Assembly (NCBI GenBank): GCA_010645155.1
Contig: JAAGOF010000291.1
Location: 38,384-102,383, forward strand
DNA length: 64,000 nt
Origin: Tigriopus japonicus
Lineage: Eukaryota > Arthropoda > Copepoda > Harpacticoida > Harpacticidae
Reading direction: 5' to 3'
The position numbers and the translations under genes were made by a program. The notes beneath the pieces were generated by a model. It searched no databases, had not been told where the DNA came from, and saw only the letters and a program-made list of their open reading frames with translations. Positions 1 to 11,768 of the stretch are shown one piece after another; the first letter of the stretch is position 1, and each line of letters starts with the position of its first letter.

Positions 1-23
1 ACGACGACGACTACGACTACGAC
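1..23. repeat. ACG/ACT trinucleotide microsatellite
   Basis: Short run of ACG units interrupted by ACT at the window's left edge. It probably continues outside the window. Confidence 0.7.
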
Positions 24-31
24 TTCCTGCC

Positions 32-173
32 GTTCCTCACCCTTGATTGTTTATTTTTCACCCTAATTTCTCCTTGATCGGATTTAGTAGACTCACACGT
101 TATCTCAAAAGTCCCAAACCAACCGTTAACTTATTGCAGAAATCTGTCGGACACCCTTCAATGTTTTTGTGAC
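32..173. repeat. Direct repeat A, copy 1
   Basis: About 142 bp that recur in the same orientation at 2362-2501 with only a handful of substitutions and one small T-tract length change. Both copies begin GTTCCTCACCCTTGATTG and end near TGTTTTTGTGAC. No target duplication or coding frame is evident, so the element type is unknown. Confidence 0.85.
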
Positions 174-2361
174 CTCTTTTTCAGCAATCATGTTACCACC
201 GCACCACTCAAAACACCAACCCATTTTTCTATTTTAAACTTAATGTTGGAGCAGCTATGAAAAGTATGGCGATTTACTTTTTCTAGAAATGCATAATGGT
301 AAATGAGCTCCTTTTACTAATGAATGTATGTAGGACAAAATTAAATTTTTGTAGGACTAGTAACGTGGAATCTACTCTTTCCGAGAAGGTTTGACGGCAG
401 TTCTTTCAAATTCATGAACAGATGTAGCGAGAAAAGAGTCTCGAAGCTTTCCAGTCTGTCAGTTTGAGGTTCCTTTGGAGTGGATAATCAAATTATGACC
501 CAGGTGTGATGAGCTTGTGCAAGGACCAAATGGCATGCTAGACCTCATGCTGATGATTTTCTTACTTATAGAGTTTTACTCCTCCATCTCGCTCGACAGG
601 GGGTTTGTCCAATTGCCGATTCAAAGAGAGACACACTATCGATCGCTTATTGGCGTTGAAATGGATTTTCACTTCCATCTCTGTTACAAAAGGTATTCGT
701 TTGTGGACATCTCGATACAAATAAAAATATCAGGAGATTTAGAACTTGCAAAAACTTTCCTTCGAGAATGGGAGATCTTTGTCGTGGAAAAATATCAACC
801 TACTTTGTTTGTCAGCTTGATATGTTTGAACCAGATCCTTGTCACCCTACTGCTTTGGGCTTTAAAATTGTTTAAGAAGCATATCGATCTCTTCTTTGAA
901 ATCCAAATTTTAATGTCAATACGTGTGAAGTCAATGAAGGTGCGGTGACGACGAGGAAAACCGGGGTGCCTCGGCATTGTGTTCTCAATTTCAAACCACG
1001 CGCTGATTCAAATTGAGTTTGAAACAGAGACACTCGAACCTATTGCGGACCACATACGCACTTCTCTAATGGATTGGAGTGCTATTTGCCAGGTTGATTG
1101 GCTGGCTGGCTGGCTGGCTCCGTCGTGGATTTTTGCCTTAACATTCACTGCCCTGCCATCCCGTCCTATAAGATGGAAGATATCTCGGCGCCACGAACCA
1201 TCACGAACGAGCGATCGAACGAATGAACGATCGAACGGTAAGGGGAACGGGGTAAGGAAGGTCATGTTAGAACGTTGATTCACGCTGCTTCTCATAATTA
1301 GGTGGCCGGGGGCAATTGAAACTTGTCTTCGTGGTAAGGCTCCCTTACACAACTCCCTTCATTGCTCACTCAATAACTCATTCCTGACACACTCATTCAT
1401 GACAGAGAAGCTAATGTATCTAATTTCCAAATCTATGAGCATTACTTTCAAACACTATCTATCGTGCTATCGACGTGTCTTCAAATCGAACTTAAAACGA
1501 AAGCCCTACAGGGATCGTTGTATTTTGGGGAAGTGAACTTTACCAACCATTTACTGTTGAACCGTGCCGAACCCAGGTGCGTTGAATGTACCGGTACATG
1601 TAAAAGTAATAAACCATCCGAAGTAGTTCATGACGATTTTCACCATTTCTCAAGAACTCTCACGTGCCTTCGTCGGAGAATCGACCTTTGACCTGCAATC
1701 CAATTTCGTCTTATTACGGGGACAACTTCCTGAGCACAACCGGAAGAGCTCCATTTGTTGGAACATTTCTTTCTTTTTTAAACACTAATTTTCTCTGAAC
1801 AGACGAAAATAAATGTTCCCATTCAACGTATTTATTTGTCAAGTTTGCATCTACCGATTTTAAAATCTCCAAGCCCTCGTCCCAGGCAGGTTATGAATCC
1901 TATCACCTCAACACGATTAAATCAGGTTAGAAGAAAGGGCAGAAAATTCCCGTCTTGATGCTTTCATCGAAACTGATTCGAATTATCAATAAAAGAATGG
2001 CAAGGAATTTCGTGAGCGACAGTATTTTCTGAATTGTTGCAACAAATAGAGATTAAAGATCACGATCAACGCACGCAAATGAATCACTTTTTTGTTGCAT
2101 TAGGCCAAAACTTTAGTCTAAATTGTCAATTTCTCCGCAAGACCGAATTAGCTCTAAATCAAAGTCACAAATATGTTGCTTTGTCAATTTTATCCTTAAA
2201 GTGCCTTCACATTGGTTTAAAAATCAATGGAATTTAAACAAGCACCTATCATCTGCCATGAAATGTATCACTTACTTCGAAACTGAATATAGCCCTACGT
2301 CTGAAAAGCCAACGTACAATATAAGCGACGTTCACAACATCTTGGTCATCCACAAATCGTT
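174..2361. other. Spacer between repeat A copies, no supported gene
   Basis: About 2.2 kb of AT-rich sequence. The longest open frame (517-948, +, about 140 codons) starts with GTG, has no recognisable domain and no flanking splice or poly-A context, so it is not called as a gene. A short GGCT repeat lies at 1098-1118. Nothing else is recognised. Confidence 0.5.
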
Positions 2362-2501
2362 GTTCCTCACCCTTGATTGTTTTTTTCACCCTAATCTCTC
2401 CTTGATCGGATTTAGTAGACTCACACTTTATCCCAAAAGTCCCAAACCAACCGTTAACTTATTGCAGAAATCTGTCAGCCACCCTTCAATGTTTTTGTGA
2501 C
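2362..2501. repeat. Direct repeat A, copy 2
   Basis: Second copy of the repeat at 32-173, same orientation, 2.3 kb away. Similarity stops sharply after GTTTTTGTGAC: the following sequence is CTTGG here and CTCTT in copy 1. Confidence 0.85.
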
Positions 2502-3936
2502 TTGGACAAGCATGCGAGAAGAGTTGTTCGATTTGCAATTTCTCAAATCAAAATGGTTTGAAATGAAGTGGCAGAAATGTCCAATGGCATCATGGCATGA
2601 ACCTGACCGACGGATTATCTATTGGTTCGATTGGGGTTTGGGAGAAAAGACGAAGTCAGAGCTAGAACTAAGTACTGCGTTCGTTTTAAGTACCCTTGAG
2701 AGGTGTACCCCCTCATCATTCTCTCTGTCTTCCCTTACGTGTCTGTCTCTCTTTCTCTCGTTCCTCACCTCGAATGCGCTTTCGAAATCCGTTTGTCAGC
2801 CAAACAACCTACCAACCAACCCATGAGTAATAGAGTGGCTAAAAGAAAGCGAGCATTAGGACCTGATTATATCTCGGTGGTAAGCTGAAGCGTTATCATC
2901 AAACGCTAGCTAAACCAACTTGTCACTAGCTCTCTTTTGCGCGTGGAATAGTCCTGTAAACCTAGTTCGGGGATGGAATGACACGAGATGTCAAGTTTGT
3001 TGGTGTGAATTCCACAGGGAGAATAATCCCCTTTCAGACTTGACATCTCTTTGAAGCACCAACGTAGATCTAGATCAGTCTAGTTGTTGGGTAGAAGCTC
3101 ATCAGTAGAAATCATCTTTTCGGTATTTCGTCACTTCACTTGTAAGGCAGGCTATTGGTGATGGTGCAGGAACGCTTCGCTTGTCGACTGCAGGAGTAGA
3201 TTGAGTAAAGATTTAGCTCTGCGCAAGTTTTGCAAACCCAAATTGAGCAGGGAGTACGTATAAGGGCTTTGTTATTTCGATTCTCCGTTGATAGAGCGTA
3301 GAGCAAGAGAACCCACCTTTCCAAAGCTAAGCCGAGGATTGGGCGACAGAAAGCTGACAGGGAAACGATGAATAATATAACACTTCAGGGTGAAAAAGAG
3401 ACGGACACACGAGTGACAAAGAAAATGAGATTTATTCGATGATTTATGGATGACATGGTGATTTATTACTTAGCAAGGTGCGTTGACTTAAACAGATAAT
3501 CTTATAGGAGGCAAGTAATGAATTGAGGCGTTTGTTCTGATGAGTTCAACAATGTACTGGACAAACGAAAATTTGCTGACCCACGAGACAGATAATCAAC
3601 TGAAAAAGTCATGGTCAAAATGTTTACTCTTATTTGTTCCATATTTGTACTTGCTCCCCGAGCAATAAAACAACTCACGATCTATGTCGTTCTTGATGTT
3701 TATGTTGGGTAAATCAAAAGGGTTCCAACTAAAGTAACAAACTGTATGAACAAAGGAACATTTACGATGAGTAAAACTTTGCCACTATGTCAACTTACAT
3801 TCCATGGCAAAGTTGCATTCGAACGCAACGTTATCAACTTAAAGGATCTTAATTAATTCTACATGACTATACGTACAGAGAGCAACCTTAGAGTTTAAGA
3901 GCATTGCCTTCTCCCTAAATAAAGATGTTGTGAATA
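2502..3936. other. Non-coding stretch with a small hairpin
   Basis: No supported gene. A 12-nt perfect inverted repeat (GAGATGTCAAGT at 2985-2996 and its complement at 3038-3049) can form a hairpin with a 41-nt loop. The rest is AT-rich and may be 3' flank of the minus-strand exon at 3937-4122. Confidence 0.5.
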
Positions 3937-4122
3937 CTAATAAAGAGGATTATTATCATCTCCATCTGCATCTGGAGCAATCACATTGGCTGCAGTTCCT
4001 GCCAAATCCAATCCGATGGTAGAATTGGACGTGTAACCAAACTTTTCCAACCGACGTTTGATGTTTCGACGGTGGGTGACCTTCATCTCGGTAATATCTT
4101 GGATTTCCGCCAATTTTTCCTC
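3937..4122 (-). CDS. Terminal coding exon, probably C-terminus of the TRPV channel gene
   Basis: On the minus strand a good acceptor (TCTTATTAG) at 4123 opens a 61-codon frame ending in TAG at 3937-3939. The peptide begins EEKLAEIQDITEMKVTHRR, is charged and helix-forming, and ends in an acidic tail (DADGDDNNPLY). It enters in phase 0, which matches the phase-0 donor of the TRPV exon at 13715-13840. Joining them gives a continuous charged helix (...MKQTMS followed by EEKLAE...). The exon looks genuinely coding, but the link to the TRPV gene across about 9.6 kb is inference from phase, strand and character. It could instead be the last exon of another minus-strand gene. Confidence 0.5.
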   Translation of the reverse strand, partial: EEKLAEIQDITEMKVTHRRNIKRRLEKFGYTSNSTIGLDLAGTAANVIAPDADGDDNNPLY

Positions 4123-6007
4123 CTAATAAGAGAAAAAGCAAATATGTGAAAGCATGAAATAAAATATATTCTTGAGGTGGTTTGTCAAATTCATGAAAAG
4201 AAATCATGATCATTTACAGATGAGTATTGGCTGGATTTGAGATGGCTCAGGTTTAAGGTCCCCTTGAGCGTTTGTCGAAAAAGTGTTTTTTTTTGCAATC
4301 ATAGATTTCTGCCTATAATTTTGTCAAACCTTCCCATTGCCGTTTTTCAGAAAAAAATGTTCGACGGCATTTACCAAACAAAGTCGGAAATTATCAAAGA
4401 TTACGTCTGACTTGCCTGACATGAAATAATTTCATTCGACCGTACAGTTGGATCTAGGAATACTCAAAAATTAAAAATCCTTTTGATACAAGACAGGGAT
4501 GAATATGATAAAGCAGTTTGTAGGTAAGAATACCCTTGACCGAAATAAACCGAGTGAGTAGTGATGGACTGAAAGAGGTCTTAGCTGAAACTGAAAGCAG
4601 TTGACTAAAAATGTACGCAGGGTTAGGCAGAATTTGTGAAACTTTAGATTTAAGATCATGATTTTCCCATGGTGTGAGCCGCAATTTCAAATGATAGGTT
4701 GAAAAACTTAACAGGATATAGAAAATTTGTCATGGAGCCCTGGACAAGGTGGCAAAAAGAGATTGCAGACTCCCACGTTGGCCAAGGCATGAAATTCGGC
4801 TAGATCCATGAAAACGACGGCCAAAGACTAATAATATGTGTCCCCATAACTGTTGGCTGGATCGTAAAAAAAGGCCAACAAGGACAACTTTTGGTTGTTT
4901 CTGAAGCAGCATGGGATGATTTAGAACAATGCTTTCCTTTTGACGTTGTTGGCAAAGAGTTATTTTACATTGTTCATGTTTCACTATTTCTGCCTAACCC
5001 TGTTTTCATGTTTGATATTGAAATTCAATTGAAAATGGGAAAATGTAGACGAAAAAACAAACTTATAAATCTGAAAAGTAAACTGAAATTGGTTTTTAAC
5101 CCCACAAAAATCTTTTTTTCTTCTAAAACTGATTCTTTTTAGTGCCTGACTGTTCTCGGTTTCAGTAGGCATTTCCGAGCCTAAACCGACATTTCAACCT
5201 CTTTTAGTCCATGCATGAATTTTTTTGTTTGTCTTTTTGACTCCATAATTCTTTTAATTGCTTCCAGATACACAGCGTTCATACTCTAATGGGATAAATG
5301 GATATTTAAATAAATACTGTGGGAGCTTGATCAACAATAAAACATCCGCCTTGATGGTTTTATTGTAAACTAGAAGGGATAGAATCAACTCCTTGCATAA
5401 CAATGTTGAACAACCTTGTAAAGTTACCAAACAATTCAACCATTAACTTTTGAACAAAATATTAGTGTAGAGTCACAAATGGGCATAAAACTGTTTTAAG
5501 GTTGTTTAAGGTTTTAAGGTTTTTATAGCGGTATTATTTGTTACTTGTGTTAGTTTTGTATTTTAAAACAGTCTTTTACTCATTACATTAATTGTGACCT
5601 CCACATCAACTTTTGCTTAAAGACATCAATAAGCTCTTCAGCTGAAATCAAAGCCGTGAACATTAAAACAGGCTCTTATAGGCTCTGTTTTTACAAAACT
5701 TTACCCCAAGAATAAATCCATGAATTGGGGAACTATCAAATACGCAATTAAAATCTCTGAAGTGTGTTAATCTATTATTATTTTTGAAACAACCAGTGGA
5801 TATAATGTATTTTCGACTCAAAATTATTACATATCTGTCAGAGCAGTTTCAAACGGAAGACAAGAACCCTTTTTCCAGGTTTTTCGTAGTTGTAGATGTC
5901 TCTTGTTTGTTGCGTTAGTCAAGATATTTTGTATTAGAACTCAAAAGTAGGGTTTTAGCTTCCTTTTTGAGCTTCCCTTATTGAAATTTCCTTTTGTAGT
6001 AGGTGTC
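4123..6007. other. AT-rich non-coding, probable intron of the TRPV gene
   Basis: Only short frames without recognisable domains. If the TRPV exon assignment is right, this is the 3' part of a long intron. Confidence 0.4.
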
Positions 6008-6460
6008 TGTAGTATTCCCGCCTTGCTCTCCCATATATGCTCCTACTCCTCTCTAGTCATTCTACTTTTCCTATAAATATCTGTGTCTCAAAGACAATAA
6101 ACATCTAATCATTCACAACACTCGGCCATACTACATGGCACAGCCGGTAGTTGCCGCCGTATTGGCGGAAGGACCTCTCCCTTCTCCCTCCCCTTGGTCG
6201 GGGAGACGTAGGTCCGTGTTGCGTGCGGGAGGGCCGTGGATGCAGCGGGTGGACGTGGTGCAGCGGGATGGCCATGGATGCAGCCTACGTCATGGTGGTG
6301 CAATGGAAGGCCCGTGGTTGCAGCGATCCACCTGTGGATGCAGCGGAAGGCCCGTACACGCAACGGACAGGCCGTCTGGCGCCCCGGCCAAGACGTGGGA
6401 CGATGCCGTGACCTTCGGACGATAAACATCTAGTCATTCACAACACTCGGCCATACTACA
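6008..6460 (+). mobile_element. Miniature LTR-type element (TRIM-like) with 5-bp target duplication
   Basis: The left LTR-like segment is 6008-6134. It starts TGTAGTA and ends TACTACA, with a TATA box (TATAAATA, from 6072) and AATAAA (6096-6101). It is followed directly by TGGCACAGCCGG at 6135, a plausible primer-binding site because it begins with TGG. The last 43 bp of the left LTR (6092-6134) recur at 6418-6460 with two substitutions, so the right LTR lacks its U3 part. The whole is flanked by the direct repeat GTGTC (6003-6007 and 6461-6465). The internal 280 bp is strikingly GC-rich and built from GGATGCAGCGG-like motifs. It has no gag or pol, so it is non-autonomous. The LTR reading is inference; the TSD, termini and repeat are seen directly. 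Confidence 0.65.
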
Positions 6461-6832
6461 GTGTCCCAACGTTGGGGAAGGACGCCGTTTTTCTCTAGAT
6501 CCAACGTTTGGGTTACCGGTGTCAGCTGTTGTTCGTTAGTTTGTGTTTTCTTTGTTTTTGTTTATATAACGAGTCGTTTGTTCTTTCTTGTCCTAGTTAG
6601 GTTGCTTTTGCCTTAGGTTGGGCATAATCAGTTTGAACAGGCTCTTTTTCTTCTTTTTTGGTTTTGTTTAGTTCCTCTCCTCTCCTTTTCTCTTTCCCAC
6701 CAAATTTCCCGTAACATTTTTCCCCCTATTGATTTTCCCAGTTTGAATTTGCTTTGCTTTGACAAATCATTTATTTATATTTTTTCGTTCCTCTTATTGG
6801 TCTATACTATTGTTTATTCCGCCATTTCAATA

Positions 6833-7264
6833 ATGGACGCCATCTTGAGTCAGGTTTGCGATGAGGCTAAGAAATGTCTGCAATTAGCCTTAGAAGGGAA
6901 GGACCCCTCTATTGTAAAGAAAGCCTTCATTGTTGAGGCTCTGGTTACTTGTGTTAGTCAGATCAGAAAGCTCGTTGATTCAAACGTAGACTCAACTGTA
7001 GACAACTCCACTAAAACGGAGGAATTTGAGGTTAAATTGGTTGAAGTAGCTCAACCAAAATTTTTAAAGGAAGCTCTATCTTGTAAGGAAGTCTGTCCTG
7101 ACCACAAAAGGCAGCCTTGTAGTCTTGATAAAAAAGGTTGTAGCTCTTTTGAACACCCAAAATGGTGTCAAAAACTGTTGAAGTTTGGGCTCTTCAGATA
7201 CAACAGGAAAGGGTGCTCAAAGGTCGAGTGCCCCTTTTTTCATCCGTATATGTGTCGTGGTTAA
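6833..7264 (+). pseudogene. LINE ORF1 remnant with CCCH zinc-finger motifs
   Basis: 143 codons from ATG 6833 to TAA 7264. The N-terminal half is helical. The C-terminal half is cysteine-rich with a finger around GCSKVECPFFHPYMC. In frame right after the TAA, the sequence continues ATG...GMCFNVECKHVHVRG, a second finger of the same spacing, until a stop at about 7377. The original ORF1 therefore carried at least two fingers and has been split by a stop. ORF1 proteins of this kind bind the element's RNA. Inactive by sequence. Confidence 0.6.
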
Positions 7265-7639
7265 ATGAGTAGTGGGATGTGTTTCAATGTGGAGTGTAAA
7301 CATGTCCACGTCCGAGGAACACAGAGGAAACAGAGACCAGCAAAATCTTTGTCTCCTCGACATGGTTATAAGTTATAGGGTATCCAATCCCCAACCCATC
7401 CCCCAAACATTTCATCCCTTTAGCATCCCCCCTCCCCGTTCTCGTCCTCCTCCTCCTCCCAATTCCCTGTCCCATTTTCCTTCCCTCACCCCAAAACTTA
7501 TTTCTATTTCCACCCTTCTCCCAAATATCCATAACCCGGTTCCTTCTTCCACTTTCTCTCATGGGCAACCAAGGTCTTACTCTAGTGTGACTGCCTCTGA
7601 TTATAGCTGTCTGAAGAAAGCTGTCTTTCGAAAAACTGG

Positions 7640-8101
7640 AAGAGTTTGCGATCTTGCGTAATCTCTCTCAACACGTTGGTGTTGCAACCAGAGCAGAGAG
7701 TGTTTTGGACTTAGTTTTTTCCAATGACCCTGATCTGATCCAGTACGTCCATGTTGCCTCCATGGTCTTTCAGATCATCACATTCTTGAGATAGGGTCGA
7801 CCATTACTCAAAAGCCGGCGAGCTCTAGAGTTAAACCTGCACAACAGGTGGGTCTGGCGAAGTTCAAGTTCAAAGTGGAACATTGGCCTCTTATTTTTGA
7901 AAGATTGGAGGTGTTGGACTTGATTTCCATTTTGAAGCAGGAGCCATTCATAGATGACGCCATAAATAGGCTGATTTCTATTTTTCAGGAGGTTTGTTTG
8001 TCTCTGTGTATTCCAGACACGGCGCCAAAAGGTGGGCCATTGTCTAGAATTCCAATTTTTTTTAAAGAAGTTGTTCAAAATGAGTTGTCAGATTTCAAAT
8101 A
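7640..8101 (+). pseudogene. LINE ORF2 fragment (endonuclease end and linker)
   Basis: Conceptual reading with frame changes. ESVLDLVFSNDPDLIQ at about 7690-7745 matches the end of LINE endonucleases. A linker frame follows at 7848-8101, ending in a stop at 8099-8101. No RT palm motif is present. Not functional. Confidence 0.6.
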
Positions 8102-8429
8102 GACTTTGACGTACTTCAAATCCGTTTGTTGTAGCCAGCCTCCTAAGCAAATTGGATGTGGTCCAATCAAAGATCAAGGCCTCCATTGATTCCGATCAGT
8201 TAGAGAAGGAAAGTAGAGCGATCCAGGAGGTTAAGACTAATTCAAAGGCATTTTCTCTTTTGCAAACACAAAGAGAAAAATAAAGCTTCCAGTAGGACCT
8301 TTTGTGGTCGACGTTAAACCGTTAACAATAGTGAGGTTATGGCTAATATGCTTGGAGATCAGTTCTCAAGTGTATTTTCAATTCCGAAAAGGGTGGGCAG
8401 AGCAGGCCATGACTGTATAGGTTCGGCGG

Positions 8430-8720
8430 TCCAGGTGTAGATTTTGCCGTTTTCAGTACAGAACTAGTGTCCGTTTCAGGTCTAATTGAGGCTCATAGAC
8501 TTCTTTTTTTGGCTCATCCTTAAAAGTGAGCCATGTTGGGATACCAAGCAATGGACTCCAACCCAAAATTCTGCCCTCCACCTTTTGAGGGACAAATGCA
8601 AGGCTCTGTGCCAACTGTCCCAATTACTTCATCAATGACATGATCTTACCCAAGCACAAGGGCTCCTACAGGGATTCATACAAAACAACTTTTATTCCTT
8701 AATACTTCAGGATTCTCAAA
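8430..8720. repeat. Dispersed repeat C, copy 1
   Basis: Starts TCGGCGGTCCAGGTGTA and contains CTCATAGACTTCTTTTTTTG, CCAACCCAAAATTCTGCCCTC and a CAGGGATTCATACAAAA end. The same ordered blocks occur at 15975-16395. It sits between LINE ORF2 pieces, so it probably inserted into the LINE. No coding capacity or termini were identified. Confidence 0.7.
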
Positions 8721-8897
8721 ATATCAATTTGAAAAAGATCAATCGAGGACGTCAAAATTAGATGTTCCACTCAAAGACAATGGAGGTTGTGATTTGAGCA
8801 GGTACAGTATGGTCCATGAAGGGTTTAGAAGTTGTCATCCAAGATGATGGAAAGTTGAGGAGCATATCCAGTTGAAAGTGAGGAAGACATTTCAAAC

Positions 8898-9205
8898 ATG
8901 TGGCTGGATATATCGCACTTTCAAGTCCAGAGATAGTAACTCTGTACAAGTTGATTGTTCAACCGCATCTTGAATATGCTTCCCCCATTTGGGCTCCAAT
9001 GAGTTTGGCTGGATTGCAAAAGGTCGAGCAGGTCCAACGCTGTTTCACTAGGAACATCTCAGGAATGAGAGAGCTCTCGAATTGGGAGAGGCTCCAAAAG
9101 TTAGGGCTGTACAGTACTCAGTACAGTATCAGATACCTTTCATACCTTTTCTATGTTTTCTCCAAAAGTCTAGTCTGTCCTAGCTCTGTCCTATTATTAT
9201 TACCA
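8898..9205 (+). pseudogene. LINE RT thumb/C-terminal fragment
   Basis: The frame reads through LYKLIVQPHLEYASPIWAP and VQRCFTRNISGM, the conserved block downstream of the RT catalytic core in CR1/Jockey-type LINEs. The palm with its DD motif is absent. The reading runs into the ATTAAC repeat that ends the oppositely oriented LINE at 9207. Confidence 0.7.
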
Positions 9206-9206
9206 C

Positions 9207-9243
9207 ATATAATTAACATTAACATTAACATTAACATTAACAC
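9207..9243. repeat. (ATTAAC)n hexamer, 3' tail of the minus-strand LINE
   Basis: About five to six ATTAAC units on the plus strand, TGTTAA on the minus strand. They lie exactly at the 3' end of the minus-strand LINE, where CR1-type and related elements carry short tandem repeats instead of poly-A. Confidence 0.8.
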
Positions 9244-10760
9244 AGTATAATTTACCACATGTATGACACAATTTCTTCCTGCATTCTTTTACATATTGGT
9301 CTATGAATTTAGCTTTTTCTGCATTTTTGAAAGCCCTTACTGAAATGTGTAAGTTTTCAATTTTACATTTGTTCCATGAGATTGGAATAGCGAATTGGGG
9401 AAATGAGTCCATTAATATAGATTCCGGTTTTCTTGTTTCGATGTAATTGATTTGCCTCCCCTTTTTGGGGTAGTGCTTAAAGTTTTCTTCAAGAACCTCT
9501 GTTGGCCCGATTCCTTCAATCATCTTACGTACAGTCACCATGCATTTCAAATGATATAGATCCTCAACTGCACGTATGCCGTTAGACTTCATGATTGGAC
9601 TTGTGTGACAGTTATATTTTCCACCATGAGCTTCCCTTAAACCCCATTTTTGCAGTTTGCTAATCTGACCAATTGCCCGTGCATTTCCATAAATAGCAAG
9701 TCCATATTCGATGTGAGGCATTAGTAAACTCTTCACGATCTGCAATTTAACATTGGTTGGTAAAACGTGTTTCACTTGTGTTATCGTGTTTACTATTTCC
9801 TCAATTTACCACAAACATATTTAACAAGATCATCCTATGTGAATCGATCCATAATGCCCAGAAATTTGACACTTTTTAATTTGAAGTCTCTCCCGACTTG
9901 TGAAATTAGTTCATTGTTTATTCTTACTACCATTGCATTTTTATTTGGAGGGTCACCCCTGTAATTTCTTAATTTAGTCACCATAAAATGTGTTTTTTGG
10001 AGATGAACACAAAGTTTGTTATCTATAAACCATTGTGTTACCAACCCTAAGAGTTGACTTCTGTTTCAAGTTGCTTTAAATTAATACCATGATGCTGTAA
10101 CGTAGTGTCATCAGCAAATAAACTAAACATGAGTTTAGAAACCCCTGGTAAATCATTTACGTAAATAAGAAACAAAAGTGGTTCCAAAAAAGAGCCTTGC
10201 GGCACGCCACATAGTATATTTTCCATATTGGATGTAAAATTCCCCACGCAGGTGGCTTGTTTCCGGTCAGAAAGATAGCTGGAAAACCAATTTATAGCCA
10301 TTTGATCGAACCCATAACCCTCTAATTTTTTCAACAATATACGGTGCTAACAGTGTCAAATGCTTTCCGTAAATCTAAGAATAGTGAAATATGGTATTTA
10401 CTGTCTTTATTGATATAGATGTTATTCACAAAATTAAGAATGCAATTAATCGTCTCATACTGCTTACGAAATCCAAATTGATATTTTGCAAGAAAATGAC
10501 TTTCAAAATAAGGATAAAGCTTTAAAAAAACTACTTTTTCGTAAATTTTAGATAACACTGGTAGAAGAGAGATAGGCCTATAATTGTCGTTGTCGGTTCT
10601 GGATCCAGATTTATACAATGCAACAACTTTCGCCGTTTTTAGTCCAGTTGGTACCTTTCCTTCTTTGATTGAATTATTGATAATCATTTTTAAAGGCAGG
10701 TTTACTACATTTTTTTTTTAGCCAATTCGATATTTCATCAGAAGAAAACAAAAAGTTGTA
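9207..10760 (-). mobile_element. 5'-truncated LINE with reverse transcriptase remnants, minus strand
   Basis: Read on the minus strand: RT fingers/palm with NYRPISLLPVLSKIYEK and LDLRKAFDTV (10687-10331), GVPQGSFLEPLLFLIYVNDL and the catalytic FADDT (10337-10047), then a connection frame (10044-9835) and the thumb and C-terminal region with LLMPHIEYGLAIYGN (9775-9200). Frameshifts separate these pieces, so it is inactive. The 5' end fades near SDEISNW at about 10740-10760, upstream of the RT, which is ordinary LINE 5' truncation. It lies tail-to-tail against the plus-strand LINE and probably inserted in or beside its 3' end. Confidence 0.85.
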
Positions 10761-11768
10761 GTGATCGTAGAGGTTTTACGTGCGTTCTGAGAGCACCTCC
10801 AAATCCAAGGGAATCGAGGCTAGTTCGCATCGTCATATAGTCAACCAATGTGTGCTTATTTAAATCAAAGAAGTCATTTATGAAAGATTTTGTATATACT
10901 TCTATACGATCGAAAACCTACATAAATTACTTGGGAATTTGAGTTTTCATAAACCCGGAGCGTTTTTTTTTCGCTTTTTGGGGTCAAAAATGGACCACAT
11001 AAACTTAAATAACTCGGCAACCGATTTAGGTAGTACCAATTCAAAATACACTTTATATCTAGGTGAGCTCTAAAAACGTATTGACGTAAGTTTTTAAAAT
11101 AGTTAATTTAATAGGTTTTTACCTGTGTAACTTTCACTCTAGACCTGACTAATATAAAAGTAACAAATATTTTTCGCCTTGGTTTCCTAGGTCTGAAACA
11201 TATCTCATAGCGTTTGAGAAATTCCATACGAACTTGCTGTGATTTTTCAGTACCGTGGACCAATATGGCATCATTATTGCTGTATCAGCATCCAGAAGTT
11301 GTCAAATTTCATCTGGCGCAAGACTAGATACTATTGATCGCCATTTTGACATGATAAGCACGTATATATATGTAACAAGTGCTAGTATACAAAATGTCGT
11401 AAATGTGAAGGGCAGTTCCAGTCAATTGGGTATTGAAACACCCAAAATTTGAAGGCTTACTGTTATACATAAACTATCCACGTCAAAATAGGTCTATGAT
11501 TTCTTTGGAATTCAAAAAATGACTTCTCCAGCATAATTAAGCGCCGTGTACCTTTACACCGCCACCTCCTTAGCTCCAAGTTTTCAATTTTTAAGGGCCC
11601 TCGCTTCGCAGAAATAGCAACCTTAGAACGCAATCAAACCTAAACAATAAATTGCTTTTTGTTAGGTTTGATATATGTAGGTTGGATGCAATGAGATTCT
11701 TTAGTGGGATGATCTTGTTAAAACCAAGACGGAGAATGCACTAAGGTTTGTGTTTGAAATGCACATAA
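10761..11768. other. AT-rich non-coding
   Basis: No supported gene or structured repeat recognised. Inferred to be intronic if the TRPV exon assignment holds. Confidence 0.4.

Larger units (their letters stand above)
6461..9206 (+). mobile_element. Degenerate non-LTR retrotransposon (LINE), plus strand
   Basis: Pieces of one LINE in order: an ORF1 with CCCH-type zinc fingers (6833-7360), the end of an AP endonuclease and following linker (about 7640-8100, with VLDLVFSNDPDLIQ typical of LINE ORF2), a segment reading EVMANMLGDQFSSVFSIP (about 8335-8400), and the thumb region after the reverse transcriptase (8898-9130, LYKLIVQPHLEYASPIWAP). Most of the endonuclease and all RT catalytic motifs are missing, and frames are broken by stops and shifts. 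An unrelated repeat (8430-8720) is inserted. The 5' end is uncertain because the miniature LTR element abuts it. Probably CR1/Jockey-like. Confidence 0.8.

Noticed and set aside
517..948. 143-codon plus-strand frame
   Set aside because: It starts with GTG, has no domain, no poly-A or splice context, and is AT-rich.
6109..6433. Four overlapping open frames in the GC-rich core at 6.1-6.4 kb
   Set aside because: High GC removes stops in all frames and no frame is favoured. The segment is explained by the miniature LTR element.
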